DNA from: Eriocheir sinensis
Lineage: Eukaryota; Arthropoda; Malacostraca; Decapoda; Varunidae
Direction of reading: 5' to 3'
NCBI RefSeq assembly: GCF_024679095.1
Contig: NW_026110822.1
Span: 1-64,000 of the forward strand
Length of the DNA stretch: 64,000 nt
The notes beneath the pieces were generated by a model that was not told where the DNA came from, ran no database searches, and saw only the letters and a list, made by a program, of their open reading frames with translations. Below, piece after piece: positions 43,585 through 59,279 of this stretch (position 1 is its first letter; each line of letters begins with the position of its first letter). A program made the translations under genes and the position numbers.

Positions 43585-44372
43585 TGATGGTGTTGATGTT
43601 TGTGGTCAGGGTTGGTGTAGCAGTGATGGTGGTGGAGGTGTTGTGGTAGGGACGGTGTAGCAGTGATGGTGGTGGAGGTGTTGTGGTAGGGACGGTGTAG
43701 CAGTGATGGTGGTGGAGGTGTTGTGGTAGGGACGGTGTAGCAGTGATGGTGGTAGCAGTGATGGTGGTGGAGGTGTTGTGGTAGGGACGGTGTAGCAGTG
43801 ATGGTGGAGGTGTTGTGGTAGGGACGGTGTAGCAGTGATGGTGGTGGAGGTGTTGTGGTAGGGACGGTGTAGCAGTGATGGTGGTGGAGGTGTTGTGGTA
43901 GGGACGGTGTAGCAGTGATGGTGGTGGAGGTGTTGTGGTAGGGACGGTGTAGCAGTGATGGTGGTGGAGGTGTTGTGGTAGGGACGGTGTAGCAGTGATG
44001 GTGGTGGAGGTGTATATGTAGGGACGGTGTAGCAGTGATGGTGGTGGAGGTGTTGTGGTAGGGACGGTGTAGCAGTGATGGTGGTGGAGGTGTTGTGGTA
44101 GGGACGGTGTAGCAGTGATGGTGGTGGAGGTGTTGTGGTAGGGATGGTGTAGCAGTGATGGTGGTGGAGGTGTTGTGGTAGGGACGGTGTAGCAGTGATG
44201 GTGGTGGAGGTGTTGTGGTAGGGATGGTGTAGCAGTGATGGTGGTGGAGGTGTTGTGGTAGGGACGGTGTAGCAGTGATGGTGGTGGAGGTGTTGTGGTA
44301 GGGACGGTGTAGCAGTGATGGTGGTGGAGGTGTTGTGGTAGGGACGGTGTAGCAGTGATGGTGGTGGGGATG
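43585..44372. repeat. 39-bp GGT-rich minisatellite (copy B), about 19 units
   Basis: Same unit as in copy A but clearly more units and more homogeneous. One unit carries a variant (gtatatgtaggg near 44,013). The 332-codon minus-strand frame here is repeat-derived. Confidence 0.9.
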
Positions 44373-46447
<2,075 letters not shown>

Positions 46448-47049
46448 TAAGAAAAAAACCGCCAAACGAACAAACAAACGGTCAGATGCACAAACACGTG
46501 AAAAACAAACAAACGGACAGATGAAAAAACATTCCGACACTCAGATGAGATAACAGACGGACCAACAGAGACATATAAAGACGGAAAACAGATTCATAAG
46601 CAAACAAACAGGTAGACAGAAACGGGGAGATAAGAGAGCAGGCGCCCATTGTAATATTAACTCATTTATCTCCCTTGCCGCTTTGTGAACTGTTTTGAGC
46701 ATGTTGAGAGTTGATTGGGTCCGCGTTGGATCTGCCTGACGAGGTGTTGCTTGCGGGTGTCAAGAGCCTTGGGTTGGGGTTTTAATCTATTAAGCTTGAT
46801 GATCCATCGGGAGGAAGTTGGTGAAATTGTGTTGTATGTTAATTGCTGCGTTTTCTTAATGACGAAGCAAAGCTGTGAGTTGTGAAATGCAACTCCTTTC
46901 TGTTGTATTGTTAAATAATAATGATAATTTTGGGGTGTAGTGGTAGTAGTAGCTGTAGCAGTAACATTAAAATCAGCAGTGGAAACAGTAGCAAAGGCAG
47001 GAACATTGTGATTATGGTGGTAACTGTGGAGGCAATACTAATGATAACT

Positions 47050-47695
47050 GTACTAGTTCACTAACTGACTGCAATACTAACTCTACTAATTCACTAACTA
47101 ACTGCAATACTAACTCTACTAATTCACTAACTAACTGCAATACTAACTCTACTAATTCACTAACTAACTGCAATACTAACTGTACTAACTCACTAACTAA
47201 CTGCAATACTAACTCTACTAATTCACTAACTAACTGCAATACTAACTGTACCAATTCACTAACTAACTGCAATACTAACTGTACTAACTCACTAACTAAC
47301 TGCAATGCTAACTTTACTAATTCACTAACTAACTGCAATACTAACTCTACTAATTCACTAACTAACTGCAATACTAACTCTACTAATTCACTAACTGACT
47401 GCAATACTAACTCTACTAATTTACTAACTAACTGCAATACTAACTCTACTAATGCACTAACACTGCAATACTAACTCTACTAATCCACTAACTAACTGCA
47501 ATACTAACTCTACTAATTCACTAACTAACTGCAATACTAACTGTACTAATTCACTGACTAACTGCAATACTAACTCTACTAATTCACTAACTAACTGCAA
47601 TACTAACTCTACTAATTCTCTAACTAACTGCAATACTAACTCTACTAATTCTCTAACTAACTGTAATACTAACTGTCCTAATTCACTATTGTTTT
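47050..47695. repeat. 33-bp minisatellite (copy B), about 19 units
   Basis: Same array as 27,830-28,475, with the same unit variants in the same order. Confidence 0.9.
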
Positions 47696-48223
47696 AAGCA
47701 AACCACTCATTCCTATTTCTAACAAGTCATAAAGCAATGTCCACTAGATAACATAGACAACCCAGCAAGTTTTCAAAATACAATCTTTCTTCCTTTTCTG
47801 CATTTCTTCCTATACCTACAAATACAACATAAACAATCCAGAACGTTTTCAAACACTTAAATTTCTTTCCCATTAACAGTCCTTCCTCTGCTTGCCGGCC
47901 CCCATCATCCCTCCCTTCCCCTCGGCGGCAGGCTGTTCCTTCACAAGTTCCCACTCTTCATCTTCGTGCTACATTATCTTCCCACGCCTGCCGGCCACCC
48001 TTAACCTTTTCTTCCCTTGGGCGGGCAGGATGCTCTTTTTCTCTATCCTTGCATACCCCCTTCCTACACGTGACTCTCCGCCGTGAGTGCTGTCCTTTCA
48101 TCTTCCACCTTTGATTAGATAGTTAGTGTAGCTTGTCACAAACAGCCTCGTAAGGACCAGCAGGTCTGCTGTTGTTTGTTCTTCATTTGTGTTCTTTGTG
48201 TGACCTCTTCCCCTTGGCGGCAG

Positions 48224-48423
48224 GCTGCTCCTCGCCGCTCGGCCTCACTACCGGCGACGTCCTGGACTGGCAGATCTCCGCCTCGTCGCTCTACCCGGCG
48301 ACGTGGGACGCGGGCTGCCAGGTCAAGTACGCCCGCCTGCACCAGCCCAATGGCCGGGCGTGGTGTGCCGGCAGGAGGGCCGCCGGCGAGTGGGTCCTCG
48401 TGGATCTCGGTGTGCCGGCCAAG
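48224..48423 (+). CDS. Exon 2 (copy B) of discoidin-domain protein: F5/8 type C domain, first part
   Basis: Acceptor AG at 48,223, donor gtaaga at 48,424, 200 bp as in copy A. The encoded sequence is the same as in copy A (GDVLDWQISASS, NGRAWCAGR, WVLVDLGVPAK). Flanking intron sequence carries several small differences, whereas the exon carries none that I can see. This fits either selection or very recent copying. Confidence 0.85.
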
Positions 48424-48449
48424 GTAAGAATTAGTAGATTGACCCTTGA

Positions 48450-48626
48450 CCCGGTAGCAGCGACGGGCCAAATTTGTGCCATGATATAAACCCCTAAACA
48501 TAGATGATACGTAAACTGATCACAAATGCTTTGATATATATTATGAAATGATTTGTGAGTGATGATTTTTCTCATTTTTCTCGCTTAGAGGGACCATTAA
48601 GAAACATGATCCCCGCTGCTACCGGG
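48450..48626 (+). mobile_element. piggyBac-like MITE (copy B), 177 bp
   Basis: Same insertion as 29,227-29,405, with TTGA on both sides. It predates the duplication or haplotype split. Confidence 0.75.
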
Positions 48627-48705
48627 TTGAGAGGAAATCCATATCCTGCCGCGTGTGCACTAGTGTCCTACAATCTGATGTGCCGCAGTTAAATATATTT
48701 TTTTT

Positions 48706-48980
48706 ATCTCTATTACCATTCTTGTTTTCGTTCACAGTATCAATAGCGTTTTACATTATTGCATCTATAGCAGGTATCGTAAATTTAATTTTAGTTGGGT
48801 GCAGGTCTATTAAACTGTATCATGAAAGGCTGTCATTATATTTCATCTCTATTACCATTCTTGTTTTCGTTCACAGTATCAATAGCGTAGTACATTATTG
48901 CATCTATAGCAGGTATCGTAAACTTAGTTGGGTGCAGGTCTATTAAAGTGTATCATGAAAAGCTGTCATTGTTCTTTATT
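48706..48980. repeat. ~139-bp tandem duplication (copy B)
   Basis: Counterpart of 29,485-29,760. Confidence 0.8.
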
Positions 48981-49883
48981 CAAATTTCCAGGTATAATAA
49001 ACGAACCGGGCCGAAATATTTAATGCGCACGCTTGTATACCTGAATGGCGTCACTTATCCACTGAGATATTGAAACTGCAATAATAAATGTCGGCCCAGG
49101 TGGGCCGCTTTTTGATTTATTGCCTCGTCTAGAACGTTTGTGGGTAGCAGTTGCCTCTTTCGCGGCGTCCAGGTGGTCATGTTTTTGAGGAGAAACTGTA
49201 ACCTTGCCGAGTCACCTGCCGTAAAGGGGAACAAAAAAGCGTCGTCTCTGTTAACCGTGGTCAAGGATTACATGGTGCTGCTATGAGTCAGCAGAAAGCT
49301 TGCCTCGTGTACACGCTTGTCTCGCTTCCCACTCGGCGGCCGCGAACACCAGAAGCCACTCGACGAGGGGCTGGGCGACCGCTTCCAATTCTTTGTGTTG
49401 GGAAAAAAAAAAAAGATCGGGCTTCAAAATTTACTAATGTTTCTCAGATACGCTTGCTGCTTTCTAGTTCTGACGCCTGCAGTGTTAGCTCTTTCTGCGC
49501 TGGCTTTGTCGCTGGGCAGAGAAATGTTGCTTGCCTGTGGCTGCATATTATCTAAACTGATAGCCATAAGTATCCTCAAACTCGAATACCCCCAAAATTT
49601 CAGCAACTCTAACTTTTCTAAATTGTTTAAAACCACACGACGTTAAATGACTTTTAGGAATATTATATTGTTCAAAGACCGCTGAAAATTTACGCAACTT
49701 TAATGAAGCAATATTTTTAGCAGTTTCTCTGATCGTCATATACTGTTGTCTTGAAATGTTTCAGGTAGGACAGAGTTTCACTTTCGTTCATTTTTCCTTT
49801 CCCTTTTTCAGTGTCGCATCGAAATGTATCCTTGTTCAGTTTGACCATGGCTGCCACTGAGTCTGTTCTTCCACTCTCTGTAG

Positions 49884-50005
49884 GTGACCGGCCTCCTAAC
49901 GCAGGGCAAAGGGGACGACGAGGAGTGGGTGACGTCCTTCGAGCTTTCCTACCCCTAGACGCCTACCACTGGCACTTCGCTCGAGACATCTACAACAACA
50001 AAAAG
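49884..50005 (+). CDS. Exon 3 (copy B) of discoidin-domain protein, 1-bp deletion
   Basis: Same splice sites as copy A (AG at 49,883, gtaagt at 50,006), but 122 bp instead of 123. One base is missing near 49,951 (cctactccctag in A, cctacccctag here), inside the codons for Y-S-L. The deletion shifts the end of the exon (AYHWHFARDIYNNKK in copy A) out of frame. If real, this copy cannot make the domain. If a consensus error, it is silent. Confidence 0.75.
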
Positions 50006-50262
50006 GTAAGTGTGTATTCGCTCATAGTTGGGTTGGTGCGTTGTTTGGTATGTGGCGTCACTGAGCAGCCTCCCTGACCCGCAGCCATTCGTCCGAGACA
50101 AGAACACAGACTGACGCACCCCAAGGATACTGTTCTGGCGAGGGGGGAATGTTGTCATGCCTGGCTGCTCATGGGCCGCCGCGTACAGCACATGGGCCGG
50201 CCCTGAGCCAGGCTAGATGTAGATTTGGTAATCTTTTGCGACAATGTCCGTCCGTGCGGGCG

Positions 50263-50319
<57 letters not shown>

Positions 50320-52105
50320 CGTGGTGGTGGTGGTGGTGGTGGTGCTCATGTAGAGTGCGGGGCGGGGGGAGCGGTCGGGCTCTTGCTTCGACCAACCTTT
50401 GCTGGTGCCGCATGGGGGAAAGCTTGGTCCCTGAGCAGCAAAGTGTCTAAAGGCCCATTTTGCAGCCATAGATGTAATCTCCTCAGGCGGACAGGTCAGG
50501 CCTTGAACTTAGCATGATGTCCCTCTTCAGAGCTTGGTTTCTGGCACCCAGTTTTCACCAGCCTTCCAGGGCCTTACGCCACGTATGGGCATATGGGTAT
50601 ATACAGTACCTGCATATACCCGTATACCTGACGACATAAGTGCAGTTGAAGCACCGCAGAGGCTCCGGGTTAGTCTCCTGACGGAGAATGTACTTTAAAA
50701 GCCTAAGTCAAAGGACTATGGGAGGGAATCTCCAGCTGGAACGTCACCTCCGCCTGCCGCATTGGCTCTGAGTGACATTGACCTGCCTTGTACGTACACC
50801 TCAGTGCGAAGCTGACGAACGGGTCCTCCAAGATGGGGTCAAGGGACTGGTGCCGGGATACCGTAAAACTACGTCCCGAGACCTGCCCTCCTCCTCATAA
50901 GGGTTGATGGTTAACTGATTCTCCATCGCCAAACGAGCGAGGGAGAAGGCGGTCTCCTCGTCAAGGGTTTTGATAAGACCGAACCAAATTGCTTCTGCAT
51001 CCTGATCTGTGAATGTTTGAACATTCCCTCTTCAGCCTTCGATGCTGTCATCGTAGCGGTAGCAGACTATCTGATAGACCCAGTAATCGGATGCAGGTCC
51101 TGGCGGCAAAGCGCGGTGGTGTCCCTCTCGAGGCGGGTTCAGTCCTCTTATTTTTCGACAAGAGGGAAGAGGTTGAGGTGCATCCATGGGGCGCCGCGGG
51201 CCACGGAGCGGCAGGAAAGGGGGAGGGCTTGTGTCCGCGCTTTATCGTGTTTTATCTGTTACCTCTTACCTATCTTGCTATTAAAATAACCACTCAACTC
51301 TAACGACTCGCTGGAAATGATGATCTTCTTGATTAGTAACGGTAAGATACATCACGCTGGCAGGGATGGGCATTGTATTCATACCTCTTCTGTTCCTAAA
51401 ATTATCGTATGAAATGAACGTTGCTAACTGTAAATATCGCCTGTCCGATTTCATAATACATGTTATGGTGTAGAATTTACTTTCTTAGGTGGCTGCAGGT
51501 AGGTGAACGAGAGTTACTTTTGCAGGGACGTCTGGTCATTCGGCCTCTAGCGAGATAGGGTGGGGTGGGGCACCTCTCTGCACCTTTTTTGCCTTTCCTG
51601 TTTTGTTGGCGGCAGTTATCTGTGTGTTGATGCTCAATGGTTCCTCTTCTTGGCCGTGGTATTTGTTTTGTTGGCGGCAGTTATCTGTGTGTTGAAGCTC
51701 AATGGTTCCTCTTCTTGGCCGTGGTATTTGTTTTGTTGGCGGCAGTTATCTGTGTGTTCAAGCTCAATGGTTCCTCTTCTTGGCCGTGGTATTTGCTCTG
51801 GGGCCTCCAGCAGGATGGGTCAAGTGGCGCCTCTCCCGCAACTTGCTGTAGGCGACCCTGGAGTGACTTTGATTTGTATGATGCACCGCGTAATGATAAT
51901 CTTAAGAATTAAATTGCTTTCAAGATTCATCCGATTAGCTCCTACATGAAGCAGTTGATGTATAGAAGCTCCAAAAACGACTTGCTTAGCGCGAAGGATC
52001 TCGGTCGTGTACAAATTGCTCGTCTCGATGCAACTCATTAATTTAATAAGATCTCAGTCAACCACGTATTTGGCTCCTAATCGATGCTCAGTCAGTCATC
52101 CAGTG

Positions 52106-52193
<88 letters not shown>

Positions 52194-53158
52194 ATGAGTT
52201 ATTAGTTTTATATTACAAAATAAGCAAAAATTTTTTTTTTTTCTCGTAATCAGCAAGTTTTTTTTCAAGCACAGATGCACTATTTTCAAGGTAGGAGTTT
52301 CATCTGTACAAATAGTTTTCCCATTACTGATATAATTCCCTGAAGAAGCCGTGGTATTGCGACACGGATGGCACAAGCGAATTGGAAGATTTGGCAAATG
52401 TTCAATACCATTCACTCGTCCCTGGGTAGCCGTGGCAGCACATTTTGACCAACTGTAACACTTCGTGAAGACTTAGAAAAATGTTTTAAAAATAGATGTA
52501 AATGAAGTGTTATGCAACAGTTCCAGGGTCGCCTCTAATTTTCCGTGGTGGAGTCTGTGCCGCGGGGGAAGGGTAACGAGAAGAAACATACTGTTACTTA
52601 TATTCTTGTCCCTCCACACTTCTAGGATATTATAAAGAAAAAAAATTAAGTATCGAAATCAATGTTTGACTCCACTTTTGCTGCTACTGCCATAAGAGGG
52701 AACATTAAGGTTTGTTAGCTCGGTAGAAGGTCCAAGCCTCAGTGAAGGTCAGGACAGGGAGAGGCAGGTAGCGAGGCGTGTTAAATTGCGGCCTGTCATC
52801 CACGGCTATAGCTCCTCTCCGTCTCCTAAATGGTGTTGGCGTGACTTGCGTCACAACCCCTTAACATCCGGGCTCCAGGACCTCGTTTTTTGCAGGGTTC
52901 ACCAGAAACGTACATCGGCCACTGCGCTCATATATACTGCTCAACTACTTACCTCCTGAGTCATCCCAGCAGCGGCAACACGTAGGGCCAGTAGTACAGT
53001 CCAATACACAAGTTTGTAAGCTCCCCAACCAAACACAAAATGCTGTAAAAGTTCCCTGTAGTATATAGTGTTTGGCGTTGATATTAAGGAAGGAGACTTT
53101 AGAAAACCACACATCAGGAAATCTCATTATTAGTATTTGGTATTGAGTAGAAATAACG
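50006..53158. other. Intron 3 or 3' end of copy B, no exon recognised
   Basis: Counterpart of 30,785-33,921, with (CA)n at 50,265-50,313, the ~72-bp triplet at about 51,605-51,795 and (GT)n at 52,106-52,192. Confidence 0.5.
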
Positions 53159-54519
53159 CATCATTGTGGAGAACAGAGTTTGGTTCGGGCGCTTCAATGA
53201 CTCCGTGCTGGAGTGTCGAGCCGGCCCGTAGTTACCAGCAACCTCCTGTGCGTCTGTTTATCAATACACATCAACCTATCATCGCTCGAGTTGTCCTTAG
53301 GATGCATAGTAGACCATCGTATACAAATTATTAGAAAATTCTGAACGACTTAAAGTCATTTAAATTTATACTTAATTATGTAGCGTGCCATTTTTGGTGA
53401 ACGTTGAATAAACCTCATAAGAGTGGCGTAGGGGGCAGCATTTATAAAGCGTTTGATGCCCCAGTCCTCCGGCACAGTGATGGAGGGAGAGGGAGGGGCA
53501 GAATGAGGGTGGGCGGGGCATAGGCGGCTCGTGGGGCTGTGTACCTGGAATCGGGGGTAACAAGACGGCCTCCTCAGCAGCCGGGTGAAGGGGCTGCGGG
53601 GGGGTTCTCCTTGTGGAGTGTGGCTGGTGAGGCTGAGGCTGCTTTTGTCTTTTTCACTGGCTTCTTTCCATGTCTCAGTTTGTAGTAGGTTTCGTGATAT
53701 ACTTAACTCGTATATTCCTTAATGCATGTAATGTTGCGCCAATTTGAAAGAATATTTCGTCAGCAGATGCGAAAAAATATTGATTATTTTAATACAATGT
53801 AAAGAACATGCCTTGCTTTCACGAGAAGAATGGAGGGGCTAGTTGCCTGCTCTCTATATATTGGTTTATCAATGAAGAATGTCAGCAAAGGGCTACTTAA
53901 GCACCATTAAGAGTATTTCCATATTATAGGAGGGTATAACAAATCTCCCCGAGACCTTCAGTGACGAGCCTGTAAGAAAGCTTTGTACACACCTGCGTAC
54001 CTGCTTCTGATGCTTCATAAAAACACATTGTTTTATTCATAGAAACATTTTCTGAGAACCACGCGGCAAACTTACATTTTACTTATTCTCGTGCACTAAA
54101 CACCATGACTAAACTTTTGTAGGAATAATTCAGCTGCGTGGAGAAGGAAAGAGGAGCTTCAAAGTAAAGCTTGCAGGTTTGGGTTGTCCTGTTTGTATTT
54201 TTTATAACAATTATCGGTTTATCGTTTAGTATCAAGTACAGGGTCTAGTGCAACTAAAAACACTGCTGTGCTCAGTGCGTCAGTGGGTGGGGATGTACCG
54301 CGCAGTCCTTGGCCCTGATAGGCTCAGCCGCTACCTGCATGCAAAGCTATGGCGGAAAAGGCTGCGCTGAGAGCCCCACTTCTAAAGGTTTCTTGCTCGA
54401 CGACACAAGGTATTCCCACTTGCATGGAGACATTACCGCGTTAAAAACAACGAATATGTTGTTCTGTGCTCAAAACGAGTATCGATCGCATGATCAGACC
54501 ATGGTGAATGACACTCACA

Positions 54520-54580
<61 letters not shown>

Positions 54581-55510
54581 TCGTCTTACATACGGGCATC
54601 TAGTGAAGTCTTGACTTTCGCGAGCAGACTTTGGGCTGTCAGGGAGGGGCGGCGCTGCGTGGCTGTGGTGCCATCACCCACACTCCTCAGACCGTTCAGC
54701 ACAGTCTGGTATCGAGGTTTAGAATGGATATATAATTATATAGTGCAGTTTTTTAAAGGAATATGGCGCTGTGGCTCGTCGCCTTTTCTTTCGTATTATT
54801 GAAGGAAAGCATTTTGGGATAATGTTGTAAAAGAGATTGCATAGGGTCAATAGGACAAAATAGCTTTCATAATTAAAAGAAATATATAAAAAAGTCATGG
54901 AAAAAAATCCACATGTTCGATGATTTATTTGTTAGAATATTTAAAACTACATGGCACAACAAGCTTGACCCAGTCCATTTCGAGGGTCTCCTCTCCGGGC
55001 ACGGACTCGACCCTGGACTGTTACTGAGCAGTGAAAGCTGCCCCCAGTACCTCACCTCGGGTCCGGGAGTGCCTGGCGGTCCGCTGGAACGTTAATCTCC
55101 CGGCAAACCAGATCCGGACACGTTGATTAAAAGTAAGAAGATAGGCAGTCTACATGTAGCGTTAGACTGATAAGCTGTGTAATAACTGAAATCATTGGGG
55201 AAGTTCATTAACAATATTAGTAGTTATAGACTCTTTAATCCTCCTTTCTTATTGGACACGGAGATAATATTGAACGCGTGGGAAACTCCTTGAAGAGTTA
55301 CTGATGCACAAAACCCGCCGCACCGGATTCCAGGACGCAGCTACGGGGTGTTTAAACATCTCGGACACTTAAGTGGTAGTGTGATATGAGTTGTCTCGGC
55401 GGTAAGATGGACGTCTTGAGGGGCAGAAAGTGGGCAGAAAGGTTTGAAAGCGAAACTGCATGACCGTCGACACTCCTAGAGAAAGTTTGCAAGAATGGAT
55501 TTGTGTGTGT

Positions 55511-55578
<68 letters not shown>

Positions 55579-56160
55579 AGAGAGGGAGAGAGAGGCAGAA
55601 AAATGTAAATATAAAACCGGAGATAAGTCTGCAGATGGCATGTCTTGGCTGTCACTCACGACGGAGGATAAGTGTTTGAATATTACATTGTAGACCTGAA
55701 GAGCTCTGCAATACATCCTCCTTCCTCCTCCTCCTCCTCCTCCTCCTCTTCCTCCTCCATCTCTCCCCCTCCTCCTTACGTTTACAAAAGACGTTTGAGG
55801 TTCCGTAAAGCGCTTGGAGTCGAGGCTAATAGTCGATTGAGGAGAGGCTGTCGTGAGTGTTCTTAACCAGACAGTGTTCAGCGGCGTGTGGGGGCAGGAG
55901 GCGGCGGCGGCAAGGCAAGGCGTTAAACATTCTTCAGATTTTACTTATCATCTCTGTGTATTCTCCCTTTGTATGGTCTTTGTTTATTTTTCCTTCCCCT
56001 CCCATGAGCATCCCTTCCCTCCGTTCTGTTAAATACCTCCATTCTTTACACTACATATTTCCCCTCTCTCCTAAACTTTACCTCCATCTCTTCGCTTTCT
56101 TAAGTCTAGGGAAGGGCAGGGACCGTGTGGGTTGTGCCGCAGACGTTGACGGGGGCTAAA
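53159..56160. other. No gene recognised; microsatellites
   Basis: (CA)n at about 54,516-54,578, (GT)n at about 55,503-55,577 and a CTC tract near 55,718-55,760. The rest is unique sequence without a recognisable exon. In particular, no continuation of the discoidin domain was seen. Confidence 0.5.
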
Positions 56161-56163
56161 AGG

Positions 56164-56193
56164 CTAACCTAACCTAACCTAACCTAACCTAAC
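56164..56193 (-). repeat. Interstitial TTAGG-type tract
   Basis: Six copies of taacc (TTAGG family on the other strand), the arthropod telomeric repeat, embedded in ordinary sequence. Confidence 0.8.
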
Positions 56194-56687
56194 CTTCTAT
56201 AGATCTTGATCCCCGTTGTTCCTTATACGAAGGGAAGTTAACGGGCGGAGCTACTGTTGACGATTTTTTACTTTGTGACGACATCCGGGAGACAGGTAAA
56301 TCATGTTCAAGGTGACTTATTAGTGGGCAGGAATGATGTAGTGAGGTCAGGCGTGAGGGCACAGAGGTGTTTCGATTTTCTGCCCATTTTCTTTTCTGGC
56401 TTTTTCGGGTTTAGCAAAAACAAAATGACAGCAGTTAGACCGAATAGGTTGTCATAGGCTTGTTTTGTGCTGGTTCTTGTCAGAGATATTTGGGTATCGA
56501 GAATAAGACTAAGGCTGGGTATGTTTAGCGTGTTTGGCTCATCAAGAGATACTGCCACTGAGTGCTACTTGGTGCGTCCGTGACAGTGTTTTACGGTACT
56601 TAGGATCGAAGCCACATTCATGGTCTTATTGGGAACATCACCTCAAACACTTATAGGTTGGTATTACAAGACACTTTGCCATCTCAC

Positions 56688-56862
56688 ATCACCTATTTCT
56701 AAAGGTCAAAGAGGGGATCAATCGGGCTCTAATGAGTGTTTCCTTAGCTTCACGGTACAGAAGAAGGGTCAGACTACCACCAGGGTCATAAAACTACTCC
56801 TGGAAATGCCACAAACTCCTACGAAAAGCCTTGTCAAATATGTGAACTTGGGCGACGAAATG
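56688..56862 (+). repeat. Dispersed copy of the 105-bp repeat family
   Basis: Shares aatcgggctctaatgagtgt, aagggtcagactaccaccag and gggcgacgaaatgtt with 13,888-14,082. Confidence 0.75.
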
Positions 56863-56925
56863 TTTAGCAATACAAACCTAAGTTAAACTCTCCCCTTTGG
56901 AAATATAGAACACCACCGACTGTAC

Positions 56926-56968
56926 ATCATCATCATCATCATCATCATCACCACCATCACCATCATCT
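56926..56968. repeat. (CAT)n microsatellite
   Basis: CAT repeat with CAC interruptions. Confidence 0.9.
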
Positions 56969-57109
56969 TAGCCTTTACTCGTCCACAGCAGAACAAAGGC
57001 TATTCCCAGCGTTCTCTAGCTACAACAGTGAAGCAAGCAGCACCAGCACCTACACTAAATACACTGTAGTTCATGAAGAAACACCTCCACCTCCACCACG
57101 CTACACTAT

Positions 57110-57515
57110 ACACAGGGAACGGCACCACTTAAACACTACACCGCCACCACTTAAACACTACACACAGGTTGAAGAGGAAACACCGCCACCACTTAAACAC
57201 TACACACAGGTTGAAGAGGAAACATCACCTCCATTATAATACAGGAACACCGCCACCACTTAAACACTACACACAGGTTGAAGAGGAAACATCACCTCCA
57301 TTATAATACAGGAACACCGCCACCACTTAAACACTACACACAGGTTGAAGAGGAAACACCACCTCCATTATAATACAGGAACACCGCCACCACTTAAACA
57401 CTACACACAGGTTGAAGAGGAAACATCACCTCCATTATAATACAGGAACACCGCCACCACTTAAACACTACACACAGGTTGAAGAGGAAACATCACCTCC
57501 ATTATAATACAGGAA
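57110..57515. repeat. ~67-bp minisatellite, five to six copies
   Basis: caccgccaccacttaaacac, caggttgaagaggaaacatc and cctccattataatacagg recur about every 66-67 bp. Confidence 0.9.
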
Positions 57516-58275
57516 CCACACCACTTACGTCACACTGGTTGCAGGAGTAGCGCCATCACTTGCCGCAGTGCACCATAATTACACACGGGACGCCACAGCC
57601 TACGCCACTCAAGCTGAACGCCGTACACCACCACAGCTACACCATGACAGTTAATTAGAAAGTGCTACCTGGATCCACCTCATTCATTAAACAGGTAACT
57701 TCCACTAACACCGCACGAGAACTTTTCTTATTTCCCCAATGAGCTGTACGCATGCAATATATGGTCAGTCTAACAATTATGAGTCTATCTACCTGTCGTA
57801 TTGTGCCGTTACTGTCAATAAGCTTTAAATGTTGCCTGTAACGTAAGCTCTGGCGCAGGAGGAACTTATTATCTGCACTTCTTTTGTTGCGCAGAGGACG
57901 TAACATGCGCCCTGGAAAGAACCGCCCACACTCACCCACCCACACGGAGAAAGACGTCGCACCTACAAAATTAATAGTGGGTACTGCGCGGGCGACACAA
58001 CACGTCTGCAATCTTGAACCCATTCATTCCTATTTTAATGTACTTTGACCTTCAATCCGAGAAGGTATACTTGCAATACATATACTTTCACTGCCAGATA
58101 AATGCTACTCTCGTAATAATATACTTTGACCCATGAATTCGAGAGTTAATAGAACTGTCGAGGAGCTTAAATCTATCTAAAAAGGGTGAAGGCTATGCAA
58201 GAGGCAATTATCTAAGCGTCTCTTTCTCGTGCACAGTTCCTTTTAGTCACATCCACTTCATACCTTTTCTTGATT
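57516..58275. other. No gene recognised
   Basis: Unique sequence with short frames only. Confidence 0.5.
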
Positions 58276-59040
58276 TTATGAGCTCGAAAAGGAGGTTGCA
58301 GGTCAAAGGGGCGGGAGCAAGGAACGGAGTGAGAATGGCGTTAGTAGAGGAAACAAAGGTGAAGGGCAAAAGAAAGAAAGGAGAGAGACAGGAGGAGATA
58401 AATGGAGGGATTTTGACAAGGAGAAAAGTGTTGGTAGAGGAAGAAAAGGTGAAGGTTAATAGGAAAAGAGGAAAGAGACAGGGGGAGAAGATAAGAGGGA
58501 TGCAGACAAGCAGAAGGGTTTTAGAAGCGTAAGGGAATGATGATAATGGGAAAAATAAGACGATAGAAGGAGGAGGAGGAGGAGAAGGAGGAAGAAAAGA
58601 AACAGAAAGATAAAGAAAACAAAGAGAATGAAAGAAAAAGAGAGAGGAGAAAGAGAAAGAAAAAGAAAGTGAGGAAGAGAAAAAAAGAAAAAGTGAGAGT
58701 AAGAGGAAGAGGAAGTGGAGATGGAGGAGGAGAAGGAGGAAAAGAAACAGAAAGAAAAAGAAAACAAAGAGATGAAGGAAAAAGAGAGAGGAGAAAGAGA
58801 AAGAAAATAAAATGAGGAAGAGAAAAAAATAGAGAAGTGAGAAAGAGGAAAAGGAAGAGGAAGTGGAGATGGAGGAGGAGCAGGAAGAAAAAAAACAAAG
58901 AAAAAAATAAAATTAAGGAAAAAGAGAGAGGAGAAAGAGAAAGAAAAAGAAAATGAGGACGAGAAAACAAAGAAAAAGAGAGAAAGAGGAAGAGGAAGAG
59001 GAGGAAGTGGAGATGGAGGTGACGGTGGTGGTTGAGGGAG
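58276..59040. repeat. GA-rich (purine) tract with ~100-bp imperfect repeats
   Basis: The plus strand is almost all purine from about 58,550. Blocks such as ggaggaggagaaggagg and gaaagaaaaagaaa recur. Frames rich in Lys/Glu/Arg or Phe/Leu/Ser reflect composition only. Confidence 0.85.
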
Positions 59041-59100
59041 AAGAGGAAGGGATGCGAGACAGTACGGCAGACGCGAACGAGATAATTAGAGAGATACAGG

Positions 59101-59255
59101 TGTTGGCGCCACTATAAACACTCGCCTGCGCCAGAACGGGCTGGGCCGACCATCAGGCCCCACCTGGAAGAAGCCTTGGGCCGACCATCAGGCCCCACCG
59201 GGAAGATGCCTACCGGCGCAATAGGCAACAACGTAAAAAAAAAAAAAAAAAAAAA
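59101..59255 (+). mobile_element. SINE-like element with poly(A) tail
   Basis: Same family as 19,715-19,813 (actataaacactcgcctgcg, cctaccggcgcaataggc). An internal block, gggccgaccatcaggcccca, is duplicated, and the element ends in about 21 A. Confidence 0.65.
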
Positions 59256-59279
59256 GAGAGATACAGGTGCGCCCGGTTG

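Noticed and set aside
54913..55095. Frame containing HFEG near 54,978 as the missing discoidin exon
   Set aside because: The surrounding residues do not fit the end of an F5/8 type C domain and no phase-0 acceptor precedes it.
58276..59040. Lys/Glu-rich and Phe/Leu-rich frames in GA-rich DNA
   Set aside because: Composition-driven; no domain, start context or splice signals.
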